This document shows positions 42,861-54,574 of a stretch of DNA of 64,000 nt, in pieces. The stretch comes from Gonocerus acuteangulatus (lineage: Eukaryota > Arthropoda > Insecta > Hemiptera > Coreidae), in the NCBI GenBank assembly GCA_946811695.1, contig OX328123.1:154670438-154734437 (forward strand), written 5' to 3'. The position numbers were made by a program, and so were the translations under genes. A model generated the notes under the pieces. That model saw only the letters and a program-made list of their open reading frames with translations, made no database searches and had not been told where the DNA came from. Position 1 is the first letter of the stretch, and every line of letters starts with the position of its first letter.

Positions 42861-43380
42861 TAAAACTTTACTGTTAAAATTTTCAGTTTTGTCATGTGAT
42901 TTTTATAGTACTTGTTCCTCCATAAGTTTAATATTGTCCGAATCGTTTTTTTTTTAACTGTTAGGATTTCGTTCACCTCTTTGGAGATCCCCCATCAGCC
43001 AGTTCCGTATTATTGAGGCTCAAAAAGCAGGCATTTAGCAGGCCCGATGTTTTTAAAACAGTTTTCAGTTGTTTAAGCGTCTAAACAGCTCTGTTGATTT
43101 TCTGGCTTTAATTTGAGTTAACCAAATAAGGTGCTGGTCCAAAATAACTACTACTAAATACTACACACTTCAGTGTGTCTAGTCTTCCAAATATCGCCGG
43201 GGCAACTCGTATTCACGAGGTGTCGAGTTTTAGTCCAAAAAGCTTAAATAATCAAGAGAGTTTACCTTACTAATTGTGTTTTTGTTAATTTTAGAATGTT
43301 TTTCCCTCACTTCAACCCGCTTTTAACGTTAACCTAATTCATTACCCCAGATGTCAAATTAATTATATATATGCATATAT
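42861..43380. other. Unassigned
   Basis: Possibly more of the retrotransposon body, too decayed to read. Confidence 0.3.
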
Positions 43381-44560
43381 TTATTTTTTAGCTCTCTATC
43401 TGACACAAAAATGGATTGATTTTAATGAAATTTGTTACAAAAATTCTTTGTCACAATTCCGAAGGTGAAGTTCGTTAACCAGCAGAAACCGGCCACCGAG
43501 TCATGGCTATTTGGACGAAATTATGAACACTTAGTTTTTGAGTCCCTAGTTACCAGTTTTATCAAATGTTATTATAAATGACTGGAAGTGGAGAATTTAA
43601 TGAAATTATTTCCAAGGCCAAATCTATAACCGTAGTCAAGGACTGTGGAAAAATAGATTTTTCTTGGGATTTTTAGCGCGGTTCCTCCCTCCCTCCATAG
43701 GTAGGAACTCCGCTTATAGGGTTGACCTCATGACGCCATCCGGAAAAGCCGTATAGAAAATTTTACGGTTCAGAACCCCTAGAGAAATGTGTGTGTGTAT
43801 GTGCGTGCGTGTATACATGTATATATATATTTGTCTGTTCACGCTCTAGCTCAGTAAATAATGGTCCGATTTTGATGAAACTTTGTACAAAAATCTTTCG
43901 TCTAATTTGAAAGGTCAAGTTCGTTAACCAACAAAACCCGTCCACCGGAACATGGGTTTTGAAGCGAAATTCGCGCGAAAAAAATTGTTACGCTTACATC
44001 ATATGCTTACAAGTACTTGCAAGAATATGATATAAGCGTAACGATATTTTTTGCGCGAATAGATTTCTTCACGTTGGAACCAGAATGAAATCATTTTTAC
44101 GGCGATACCAGTAACCGTTTCCGAGAAAATTGGAAAATAGTTGTTGAATAACGTTTTTTTTTTGAGTACTTAGAATAATGGGATTCAGTTGAAACATATT
44201 CTGCAGTTTCAAATTTTATCAAAACTAATATGTTGAAATTTTGGTTGTGTTTGGAGATAAGGAAGGGTTAGAATAAAATATATTATTAACAGACATGAAA
44301 TGTTTTGGTAACTTCCTATATTTTCCTTCATATCTCAAAAACGTTTAGGAATCTTGGTAAGCGCAAGGTTACCATTCGAAAGCTTACTAAATGCTCTACA
44401 AAAAAGATTCTGAAGAAAGTTTTGATTAGGCAATGTGAATCGGAGAAATAAGTACTTAAAGCTTTGAAGTAATTGATTTCGTATATTCGAACGGAAAGTC
44501 AGACCTTCAAGCACAAATCTATAATGGACGTTTCGCAATAGTGCAGCCTTACTAAAAGTA
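43381..44560 (-). mobile_element. Helitron-like family F, copy 3 with a fragment
   Basis: An F fragment (43381-43560) is followed at 43673 by a proper F 3' end (reverse complement of GGAACCGCGCTAA) and F core up to about 44480. At 43975-44060 the core contains a long hairpin (GTTACGCTTACATCATATGC and its inverse). The 5' end is missing. Confidence 0.65.
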
Positions 44561-45226
44561 AATTTTTACAAAAATATTAAAAGAACCTAAAAAAATGTAA
44601 CACATCATTTAGCTCTCCCGCACAAGGCCTAAGAGTCGTTAATGTCAGCCAATTTATTACATTTTGGCCATCCCTTTGATTTATTTATGTGGTTCATGGT
44701 TTAAAGCTTCAATGTAATTAAAACTTCCTTAGGCTTGGTTGGGGATATTGAATTCCAATTAGGATTAATGAATTATTAATGAATAATTGAAATAATGAAG
44801 AACATATCAATACGTCAAGCGTCAAGTCGATGCAATGGGGTGGGGAAGGCTGGAGTAATTGGGTATGAGTGGTTTTAATGTTCTGCCGACTAAGAGGGAT
44901 TATTGAATTATTTTGAGTGGGTACGCGTTGAAATGAAAGGTAATTGCATTGGGAGTCGCTGTAAAACTTGAGGAGATACGGAAAATGATGCCTTGTGGCA
45001 TCAAAAACACAATATTCATGGTTTTAAAACTGCATGAGCAACTTGGGAAAACTAAGCAGTAACGAACGTTAAGTCTCCCAAAAGTGGAAGAATGAGCTCC
45101 GCCTCTATGAGAAATACATCTACGCTCACAAGCGAATACAAAGAGAAGCCTTGTCGCTGTTATTGTTTTACTTCTACACTTGAAACACTTTTTTGTCTCA
45201 AGACATTTTTTTTCAAAATCACCACC
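44561..45226. other. Unassigned, with an inverted relative of 45745-45800
   Basis: 44870-44945 (ATTTTGAGTGGGTACGCGTT) is similar to the reverse complement of 45745-45800, i.e. to the coding strand of the unknown ORF next door. A decayed second copy of that sequence. Confidence 0.6.
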
Positions 45227-46228
45227 TCACCTTGACGTTTGAGACATTGAATTATCTGTAATATTACAAGAATCAATGTTATCAACAGATTTTAACTTAT
45301 GATAATCTTTTTTTTTTTTTTTTACAATTAACTGCATTAATGCTTGTGACCTAGATTTTCTTTCTAACCGCTTTTTATGTTTTTTAGTGTCGTTTCTTGT
45401 AACAATTGGCATCAATCTAGGGCCGACCAAAAACTCTAGTACCGGGACTTTTTTCGATAGAACAAACGCGTTGCTGAGGTTACATTTGATACAAATATCA
45501 AACAATGGAATTTTCAGTTTTTGACTGAAAGCTAGGTTCTGAATCTTTGTAGGAGCAAGGATACATCCTGTTAGGCCCTGAACACTTTTTAATGTTCTCA
45601 AGTATCTCGTGCAGTTTTTAAACCATGAGTATTGTGTTTTTAATGCCACAAACAGGAATATAAGCTCTTTTTCCATAAATTTTAAAACAATTCTCAATGC
45701 AATTACCTTATTTACAGGCTGATAAGTTCCATTTTGTTTCATTTCGACGCGTACCCACTCAAAATACTTCTATACATCCATCTTGATCGGCAGAACATTG
45801 AAACCAGTCACATCGATAAGTTGCCCGATAACCGGCATGTCGGTAGATTGTCTATATGAGGATTTGTACTCATCTTGAACCCAAGAAGAATCACCCAATC
45901 GAGCCCCAGAAACATGACTACCGCACTCAAAACACAACTGCTNNNNNNNNNNNNNNNNNNNNNNNNNNNNNNNNNNNNNNNNNNNNNNNNNNNNNNNNNN
46001 NNNNNNNNNNNNNNNNNNNNNNNNNNNNNNNNNNNNNNNNNNNNNNNNNNNNNNNNNNNNNNNNNNNNNNNNNNNNNNNNNNNNNNNNNNNNNNNNNNNN
46101 NNNNNNNNNNNNNNNNNNNNNNNNNNNNNNNNNNNNNNNNNNCCACAGTAGAAACACAAGTTCCTGCCCCTACAACGAAATATATATGCCTTATTTGACA
46201 TCCATTCAATGAAATACCAAGAAACAAA
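45227..46228 (-). pseudogene. Unrecognised protein, interrupted, with an assembly gap
   Basis: On the minus strand a frame runs from about 46201, through 200 N, to a TAG at 45770 and then in the same frame to 45227. Readable parts: FRCRGRNLCFYC and LCFECGSHVSG (CxxC pairs on each side of the gap suggest a zinc-binding region), then a stop, then KYFEWVRVEMKQNGTYQPVN, SWFKNCTRYLRTLKS and a lysine-rich tail with KKHKKRLERKSRSQ. I do not recognise the family. The decayed relative at 44.9 kb suggests a repeated element, possibly a transposase, not a host gene. The internal stop could also be an assembly error beside the gap. Confidence 0.4.
45943..46142. other. Assembly gap (200 N)
   Basis: Exactly 200 unresolved bases, a conventional scaffold gap of arbitrary size. 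Confidence 0.99.
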
Positions 46229-46375
46229 CGTTTTGCTAGCTAGAAAAAGGAAGATTTTCTAGGAACCCTCGAGCAGGTCTAGCTCCGGCGAGTTCCGAGA
46301 CCTGTCACTCATTCCTCTCGGAGACCGCCGGATTAGAGAGAGCGACGGCTAAGGGAGAGTACTGCACTTCAGAAC
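46229..46375. other. GC-richer unassigned patch
   Basis: Contains AGGTCTAGCTCCGGCGAGTT and GGAGACCGCCGG. No family recognised. Confidence 0.3.
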
Positions 46376-46901
46376 CTTTTTAGTGAAGACTTTAGTAAGC
46401 TTTCAAATGTTCATGTCTCACTTATCACGAATTCCTAACCGTTTTCAATATATTTAAAAAAAAAAATAAAATACACGAAAACATTTCATATTCAGTTAAT
46501 AAATACTTTTCTTCAAGTACTTACTTAAGTCAAAACGCAACCAAAATTTAAATGTATTCGTCAGGATGAACGACTAGAACTATTTTCAACTGAATCCATA
46601 TTTTCTGAATACTAAAATTAGTTTGTAAAACTAGTTATATCCACTTATTTCGAAAACGGATACAGATATCACCTTGAAAATGGTATCATTCGTTTTCCTA
46701 CGTTAATCTATAAAGTGTTTACATGTAAGCCTAAAACCAAAAATTCGAAAAGACAACGATTTTTTTGCACGAATTTCATAACACTGTTACGGTAAGTGGA
46801 TTCTGCTGGTTAACGAACTCGTATTTTCAAATTAGACAAAGTATTTATTTACCCAATTTCATCCGAATCGGTCTATTTTTGAGCTAGTGAGATAGCAATG
46901 A

Positions 46902-46973
<72 letters not shown>
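46376..46973 (+). mobile_element. Helitron-like family F, copy 4 (truncated at AT repeat)
   Basis: F core (GTGGATTCTGCTGGTTAACG, ATCCGAATCGGTC) running into (AT)n at 46905-46973. Both ends are missing. Confidence 0.6.
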
Positions 46974-46981
<8 letters not shown>

Positions 46982-47571
46982 AAATAGAAAGCAGAAATGC
47001 AGGGGAAGAAATATGAAAATGGAGATGGTGGGATAATATGGGATATTTCTAATGAAAACGCTGATGAGTGCCTGGGGCAGTCTCATTTTTCCAGGTCACC
47101 TAGCCGAGAAACGAAATGTACTTCTTGTTGGAATATTTCTTTCATCAGTCTAGTATGGGCTATTCTAGTTCATGAGTTTTAAATTATTTTATAGCGAAAT
47201 GTGTTTTATCACAGTTGAGATACGTACCTATCCTATTGTGGTGCTATAGCACAGTATAGTGTTCTAAATTAGTGTACCCTTTTTTTTTCCTTCCCTTTAT
47301 GAGCGACGTCGGCTTATGACATCGTCCCGTCAACATGATCATCCCGAAAAAAAAAAATCGACAGCATAAATTTAACTAATTCCCGGTTAGGTTGCACTCG
47401 TGAAAGACAATTTAAAAAGTATTGAAAAAAACTTTGGCTTTCAATAGAAATACACTTTGTAAGATCAAAACATCAAGTAGTTAATCAGCAAAATCTTCTC
47501 GCCGAAACGCTTTATTCCTTAAAACATAAACAAACACACACACATATATAAATATATATGTATATATATAT
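46974..47571. other. Unassigned
   Basis: A 61-residue frame at 46997-47182 shows no motif. No repeat was recognised. Confidence 0.3.
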
Positions 47572-47772
47572 ACATGTATGTTTGGAACGGCTTCTTTCTC
47601 CAGCGGTGTCGCTCCTCTCTCCATCGCAATATTTCTTCGGGTTCATCTCCGACTTCTTCAGGCTGATATGTCTCGTCCTCGGTGGTTATCAAGGGAATGA
47701 ACCCGACGAAATATTGCGATGGAGAGAGGAGCGACACCGCTGGAGAAAGAAGCCGTTCCAAACATACATGTG
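47572..47772. repeat. PLE-tail fold-back 3
   Basis: Arms ACATGTATGTTTGGAACGGC...TTCATC and the reverse complement ending CCAAACATACATGT, about 85-90 bp each with a short spacer. AT repeats lie on the left and again from 47812. Same family as the fold-back at 57.5 kb (shared ATATTGCGATGGAGAG-type segment). Confidence 0.75.
47626..47663 (-). ncRNA. Hammerhead-like motif
   Basis: Minus strand CTGAAGA, AG, TCGG/CCGA stem, A, GAAAT, ATT. Core boxes are present but helix II is short and flanked by unpaired bases. The opposite arm lacks the CTGANGA box. Confidence 0.45.
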
Positions 47773-47805
47773 ATACCCAGCGATGCAATTTAAAACAAAA
47801 AAAAA

Positions 47806-47811
<6 letters not shown>

Positions 47812-47862
<51 letters not shown>
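47812..47862. repeat. (AT)n microsatellite
   Basis: Directly left of fold-back 4. Confidence 0.95.
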
Positions 47863-47865
<3 letters not shown>

Positions 47866-47924
47866 TTTTTTATCTTAGGAGGCATGGAAGCAGTCTTCCT
47901 TTATTATACTACTTTATTTAATAG

Positions 47925-47969
47925 GCCCTACATGTTTCGTGTATCTTTTCTTCGCGCCTCTTCAGGGGC
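47925..47969 (-). ncRNA. Hammerhead-type motif, left arm (mutated)
   Basis: Minus strand GCCC, CTGAAGA, weakened helix II (changes break the GTGCG/CGCAC stem), GAAAC, AT, GTA, GGGC. Boxes intact, helix II damaged. Confidence 0.55.
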
Positions 47970-48117
47970 ACTTCTTGCTAGGAAGTCCTCTCATTACCAT
48001 GTACTCCCTCTGGAGTCTGGCTTAATACTATATATATTAAAAAAAAAAAAAAAATAAAGTATTAAGCCAGACTCCAGAGGGAGTTCATGGTAATGAGAGG
48101 ACTTCCTAGCAAGAAGT

Positions 48118-48162
48118 GCCCCTGAAGATGTGCGAAGAAAAGATGCTCGAAACATGTCGGGC
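48118..48162 (+). ncRNA. Hammerhead-type motif, right arm
   Basis: GCCC at 48118-48121, CTGAAGA at 48122-48128, helix II with partial pairing (GTGCG against TGCTC), GAAAC, AT, GTC at 48156-48158, GGGC at 48159-48162. Canonical GUC triplet and perfect 4-bp helix I. Confidence 0.65.
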
Positions 48163-48232
48163 CTATTAAATAATGTAGTATAATAAGATAAAAAAGAATT
48201 TAGATATGTTGGGTCATCTACAAGAATAAATA

Positions 48233-48235
<3 letters not shown>

Positions 48236-48310
<75 letters not shown>
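48236..48310. repeat. (AT)n microsatellite
   Basis: About 37 AT dinucleotides right of fold-back 4. Confidence 0.95.
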
Positions 48311-48314
<4 letters not shown>

Positions 48315-48778
48315 ACACATTGAGGCGTTGCGAATTCGAAGTGCGAACTCAACATCGAGTCAATTTTTTTTCCCTGCCATCCGAATTTAAACGCTTCAGG
48401 GAATCTACAGGTATATTTTTCATGTTGATTTCGCCCTTCTTTCCCTCTCAAAATACACAAGAGAATGAAAACATGCTGGAAACCGCCATAGGAGGCAGAT
48501 ACTAAAGGCGAACACAATACACAATTACTGGATGATAATATAAATAAAATGCTCTTATCGTTGAAAGTGAAGTTTCAACCAATTCCTGGTCAATTATGTT
48601 ATAATTTTTTTATTAAAATAACTTAATAAACAAACAAAGAGACATCCCAAAACGAAAAAAAATGTTTTCAAAGTTCGCCCTTATGGAAAAAAATATTCAT
48701 AATATTTAAAATATCACTATTTTACTCAATACAATAGGATATATTTATTCTTTCGGGTTATATAGATGATCAAAAACA
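48311..48778. other. Unassigned
   Basis: No feature was recognised. Confidence 0.35.
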
Positions 48779-50178
48779 ATTGAGGAGCTTAGTATCAAAG
48801 ATGGACAACTCCACTTTTGCTTTTTTTACAGGAGAGGCAAAAAACCATATCAACTATATTGATGTCAGTATCATGGTGATTTTTTTATATGTTATTCTTA
48901 TAGGCTTCAGAAACATTATTTCAAAGGCACTACAAAATTATATAAGTATTAAGGCCGTAATTACACTTTAAATAGTGGAGTTGTCCATGTTTGAATCCAA
49001 GTCATGGAGTTGTCTGTTTTTGAAACCAAAGGGAGCCATTTGAAAATTGAACCTATCCTCTTTTGAAACCAAACAAATATGAATTTGATATGCTCGAGGG
49101 TGTTTTAATATAATGTAATTGTGTCTAATGTATTAAATCAAAATTATATAGTTAAAAATTACATGAAAAATGTTATTTAAATACAGTTTGACAAAACTGA
49201 ACTGAAACTAAATTATCCTTATTTTATTAAGTTGAGAAAAAGAGTGGTACTTAGCTATCCTCTTCGCACAGTTTTACCTATAACTACATGTATTGAAGTG
49301 GCTGTGCTATAATTTTCATCGCCGTACTCAGCCATTCCTGTGCACAGCTAATAAAATAAAGTTATCAATTAGCGATGCGATTACTTTATGAAAAACGAGT
49401 TGACCATTATTATTTTCTGCAGAGAGTTGTTGAAAAGTTTTTAATAGCAAATAACTGAACATTAACGATGAGATCTATCTAATATCTAGTGTGAAACTGT
49501 CAATATTTATTTGTTATACGCGAAAATTTAAATAAAGAGGAATATGTCGAGAACAGTTACCACTACCACATTAGCTGTTAATTTATTCATCTGAGGTCTT
49601 GAAAATATATTTGGAAGGATACATAGCTCTACCACTTGAGTAAAGTATGAATATTTTAAATTAAATACCGGCTGTTTTTCACGGTTGTTGTTATATAAAG
49701 CCCGTTTATTAATAAAATAATTATTCTATAGAATTGGTAGTGGTCTCATTCGACTCGGCACAAAAGAAATTCTTTAAAAATGATACCTAAATCAGAAAGA
49801 TTCAAGTACCTAGAGGTTTTGTCCCAAAATCCGGCATTCGGAACCACAGTGTGCCGCATAACAGCTAGTTATTAATAAGAATTATCGCCAAATGCACTTA
49901 TTACAAGTAACTATAAACATTCAGCCATGATGGATTTCCAGTGCATGTTGGGAGCAGATTGCATGAATGCAAGCTTCTCATTGGCTACTGATGGAGTTGT
50001 CATTTTTTGAAACCAAACTATGTTGGAATTGTCCATATTTTGATTCTGAACGGTGTTCGTTTTTAATGAAAAACAGTTGTAAAATCGAATGCAGCATAAA
50101 AATCCACTTAAGAATCGACAAAAATCTCAAAACTGAAAAAAATGGAGTTGTCCAACTTTGATACTAAGCTCCTCAATT
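48779..50178. mobile_element. 1.4-kb non-autonomous DNA transposon with 37-bp TIRs
   Basis: AATTGAGGAGCTTAGTATCA at 48779 and TGATACTAAGCTCCTCAATT ending at 50178 are perfect inverted ends; the TIR extends through GGACAACTCCA. Degenerate internal repeats of GGAGTTGTCCAT...TTTTGAAACCAAA occur near both ends (about 48975-49070 and 49990-50060). The short frame at 48780 is TIR-derived and not a gene. Superfamily unknown; no target duplication is evident. Confidence 0.75.
49210..49780 (+). repeat. Repeat G, inverted partner of 53795-54400
   Basis: Shared with 53795-54400 in reverse complement (AGAATTGGTAGTGGTCT against AGACCACTACCAATTCGA; CATCGCCGTACTCAGCC against GGCCGAGTACGGCGATG). It is the interior of the 1.4-kb element, so the second site is a terminus-less fragment. 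Confidence 0.7.
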
Positions 50179-50301
50179 CTTGGTCAGATCAATTGGAACT
50201 AGTGAATATCTAGATTACAATTTGAATATCGGTAAGAGTCGATAAATGGTTGCTATTTATTAATCATAAAAAGCCATATAAAATAATATTACATATAAAA
50301 G

Positions 50302-50977
50302 TCCGTTACGCAGGAGGTGCATTACTAAGAACTTTCCTCAGAATTGGGTAGTGTCGAGTGCATTCCTGAATAATTTGCTTAAAATAAGCTATATAAATAA
50401 AATTCTGCTCTTTTGCTTTTGTGAGCAGCTGTTTCAATTGTTAATTTTGCAATTTATTTCCTTCCAGAGTTTTGTGTATGCGTGGGTACTACACTACGTA
50501 ATAAATACACAAAGCTTTACATTTTCAACTATTTATCTTGATGAGTTTCGCGAACCTACGTTACCTGAATTCTCCTGGTTTGGCGGGAGAATTCAATTCA
50601 AACATAGTACAAAGTAACCCCCCCACCCCCCGTCCAATAGACCGATTTAGTTTATTTTCACAACAATTCATTCTTATTAGATAGCCAGGACGTATACATG
50701 GTTTAGTAACAATACAACAGAAATTACGACCGGTATAAGGAAATTAGTAATTTCTGTCCGGAGTAAACTCCCCCTTCTAGTCAACCGATTTAGTTTATTT
50801 TTACAACAAATTTTTCTCTTCAATTGAGCACAACAAATATATGTTTAAATATAACAAAAATTATGGCTGGTATTGACAAATAACTACTTTGGCTCCGGAG
50901 TAAACCCCCCTCCGGATGGACCGATTTTGTTGGTTAACGAACTCGTTCAATCTTTTGATGGGGGAATACTACATACC

Positions 50978-51040
<63 letters not shown>

Positions 51041-51167
51041 CTGTTAACACGATACAGGCCTGAGTTTTTGTTTTTTCGCCACGAAACTTGGTATGTAGTA
51101 TTCCCCCATCAAACGATTGAACTAGTTCGTTAACCAACAAAATCGGTCCATCCGGAGGGGGTGTTAC

Positions 51168-51233
<66 letters not shown>

Positions 51234-51374
51234 ATATATTTATATGTATACATTTTAACTGGTGTCATTTTCGATGTCTACTAGGTAGGATCGATAAAGA
51301 TTCGAAGAAATGTTTCAAAAATTCCGTCATGAGTGCAACCTCAATGGCTACTTTCCTTCTGAGGAAAGTGCTAA
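50302..51374 (+). mobile_element. Helitron-like family D, copy 4, with internal inversion duplication
   Basis: 5' TCCGTTACGCAGGAGGTGCA, 3' hairpin CTTTCCT/AGGAAAG then TGCTAA. Unlike copy 3, the segment 50915-50982 is present again in inverse orientation at 51083-51160, with AT microsatellites between and after, so the centre is a large hairpin. Confidence 0.75.
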
Positions 51375-51580
51375 AACTAAAAATTTATAATAAACAGTTC
51401 CTATAATAATGATATTAATGCTCAACAAAAATTCTGGATCTCTTGGCTAATTGATTTGAGAGTGAGGTAACTGATATCGTGATAAAGGTATCCATTAAAT
51501 ATAACCTAGGCTATAAGTGAAAAATATAAAGAACAAAACAAACAAAAAACACTTTGTAACTTGATCAGACAAGCTCTTAC
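51375..51580. other. Left flank of the 31-bp satellite
   Basis: No feature was recognised; 51500-51575 may be family F core. Confidence 0.3.
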
Positions 51581-52624
51581 GCATCATGTACAGGACTACT
51601 ACATGAATTACGCATCATGTACAGGACTACTACATGAATTACGCATCATGTACAGGACTACTACATGAATTACGCATCATGTACAGGACTACTACATGAA
51701 TTACGCATCATGTACAGGACTACTACATGAATTACGCATCATGTACAGGACTACTACATGAATTACGCATCATGTACAGGACTACTACATGAATTACGCA
51801 TCATGTACAGGACTACTACATGAATTACGCATCATGTACAGGACTACTACATGAATTACGCATCATGTACAGGACTACTACATGAATTACGCATCATGTA
51901 CAGGACTACTACATGAATTACGCATCATGTACAGGACTACTACATGAATTACGCATCATGTACAGGACTACTACATGAATTACGCATCATGTACAGGACT
52001 ACTACATGAATTACGCATCATGTACAGGACTACTACATGAATTACGCATCATGTACAGGACTACTACATGAATTACGCATCATGTACAGGACTACTACAT
52101 GAATTACGCATCATGTACAGGACTACTACATGAATTACGCATCATGTACAGGACTACTACATGAATTACGCATCATGTACAGGACTACTACATGAATTAC
52201 GCATCATGTACAGGACTACTACATGAATTACGCATCATGTACAGGACTACTACATGAATTACGCATCATGTACAGGACTACTACATGAATTACGCATCAT
52301 GTACAGGACTACTACATGAATTACGCATCATGTACAGGACTACTACATGAATTACGCATCATGTACAGGACTACTACATGAATTACGCATCATGTACAGG
52401 ACTACTACATGAATTACGCATCATGTACAGGACTACTACATGAATTACGCATCATGTACAGGACTACTACATGAATTACGCATCATGTACAGGACTACTA
52501 CATGAATTACGCATCATGTACAGGACTACTACATGAATTACGCATCATGTACAGGACTACTACATGAATTACGCATCATGTACAGGACTACTACATGAAT
52601 TACGCATCATGTACAGGACTACTA
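51581..52624 (+). repeat. 31-bp satellite, about 33.7 copies, nearly invariant
   Basis: Unit GCATCATGTACAGGACTACT plus ACATGAATTAC. I saw no base differences between units over 1.04 kb, in contrast to the other arrays. The last unit breaks off at CTACTA. The unit contains near-palindromic GTACATGATGC-type ends. It lies against Helitron-like copy F5. Confidence 0.97.
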
Positions 52625-52634
52625 TTAAATAAAT

Positions 52635-53064
52635 ATTAAAAATATTTTATTCTAACCCTTCCTTAACTCCAAACGTAACATAACTTTCAACATATTAGTT
52701 TTAATGAAATTAAAACATGCAGATAATGTTTCAACTGAATCCCGTGATTCTAAGTACCCAAACCAAAAACGGAATTCAAAAACTATTTTTCCAATTTTCT
52801 CGACAACGGTTATAGCTATCGCCTTGAAAATGGTTTCATTCGTTTTTCTAGCCCAAGAAGCCTATAAAAAGAGTACTTAAAAGCTTATGAACTCAAAAAC
52901 GTAAGCGTTACGATTTTTTCTGCGCGAATTTCGCCCCAAACGCCATCTTCCAGTGGGCGGATTTTGCTGGTTAACGAACTTGACCTTTCAAATTGGACGA
53001 CGGATTTTTGAAATGAAATTTCATCAAAATCGGACCATCAGGGAAGCCAGAAATGAGCGAACAG

Positions 53065-53115
<51 letters not shown>

Positions 53116-53251
53116 AATTTGAACCACCGTTATTTTCGGTCTCTAGGGGTTCTGAAACGCGAAATTTTCTAGTCGGCACTTCCGGATTGTTTCATTGTAT
53201 CAACCCTATAAGCGGGGTTCCTCCCTATGGGGGAGGGAGGAACCGCGCTAA
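52635..53251 (+). mobile_element. Helitron-like family F, copy 5 (5'-truncated)
   Basis: F core with GGATTTTGCTGGTTAACGAA, (AT)n at 53070-53113, and the 3' hairpin GGTTCCTCCC/GGGAGGAACC ending GCGCTAA. The 5' side is replaced by the 31-bp satellite. Confidence 0.75.
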
Positions 53252-53790
53252 AATATATAGGAAAAGCATTGTTTGCGAGAAGATGTTATTAAAAGAACAA
53301 GTAAAACTCCGACTCACCGAACTGCGTGATGTTAACGTCATTCGGTTCATGTCCTTAGATAAATTAGTAAAGGAATAGAAGCAATTATTGGGGGGTTTTC
53401 ACCTTTCTTGAAAAGTACAAAGCCAAACTCAAGGAGAAGGAATATTTTATGCGCTACTATGAAACTGACAGTACCCCCAGAGAATATTACTCCATCCTCT
53501 TCTGAACCTTCGCTACAGGAAAACAAAAGTACCAATACGTTTCTCATTTTATTACCATGTCTCCCCGATTCTAGTGCCTAATGCTTTGGGTTATCTTGCG
53601 GGAGATAGAGATAAACCATGGATATTTAGGAAGGTAGGAAACCAGGAAGTAGCCCGGCGCCAATGGCGTGGATATAGGTGCACCGCACAAAAGTGACCGA
53701 TTTTGGAAATAAAACCTGAAGGTGCTTGAATCATTCTGATTTTGGTATTATTTTTTAACTATTATTATTTCTTTTTTTTTTCTTTTTTTT
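53252..53790. other. Unassigned
   Basis: No gene recognised. Confidence 0.3.
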
Positions 53791-53794
53791 GTGT

Positions 53795-54400
53795 CGAATA
53801 AGACCACTACCAATTCGATAGGATAATTACTTTGGAAGATAAACAGGTTTTATATTAAAAAGAACCTGAAAAGTAGTAAATATTCTTTTTAAAAAAGTCC
53901 CATTTTACTGAAGAGTATAATATAATTTGATAATCAGATGTATTTCTGAGTGCTAGGTCGAATTAATTAACAACCAATGTAACACTGTTAACTTTTCTCG
54001 ACGAATTCCTCATTCTTAAAATTTGCGGGTATAACGAATATATTTAATAGTTTCTACACGAGATAGATGGATCTCACTGTTAATGTTTGGTTACGTCCTA
54101 GCCCAAAATGTTTAACAACTCTCAGTAGAAAATAATAATGGTTAAGTCGTTTTTCGTAAAATAATCGCATCGTTAATTGACACCTGTATTTTATTAGGCT
54201 ATGCACACATACGGCCGAGTACGGCGATGAAATTTGTAGGAATGCAACTTCAAAACATGTACCTTTAGGTAAAACTATGCGCAGAGCATAGCTAAGGACC
54301 ACTTTTTCTTTTCTACACCAAATAAAGTAAGGATAATTCAGTTTCATTACAGATATCTTCACAACCTAAATGCACCAAGTTCATGGTACATTTTCACAAA
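53795..54400 (-). repeat. Repeat G, inverted copy
   Basis: Reverse-complement relative of 49210-49780, without the 37-bp terminal repeats. Confidence 0.7.
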
Positions 54401-54574
54401 AAAGATATTTCGTTTAAATGTTAGAGGTACACATGAGAATTTCAGGGTAATATCAATTCTTCAGGAATAAATTTAGCTGTATAAAATATAATTTTACTTT
54501 TGACTAAAAAGCTGTGAGATTTTTACTTGGTGAGAAAACGGTTAAAAAAGGTGTTTTGTGATCAGAACTACTAA

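Larger units (their letters stand above)
47867..48203. repeat. PLE-tail fold-back 4
   Basis: Arms 47867-48033 and 48047-48203 are reverse complements with a short poly-A spacer (48040-48054). They share GGAAGTCCTCTCATTACC, CTCCCTCTGGAGTCTGGCTT and the ribozyme region. AT microsatellites lie on both outer sides. Same family as 23.74-24.11 kb. Confidence 0.85.

Noticed and set aside
47994..48517. Proteins with (YI)n runs over AT microsatellites, here and at about 10 other sites
   Set aside because: Translations of (AT)n repeats; no coding support.
51581..52624. Possible CRISPR array (31-bp repeats)
   Set aside because: No spacers; a pure tandem satellite.
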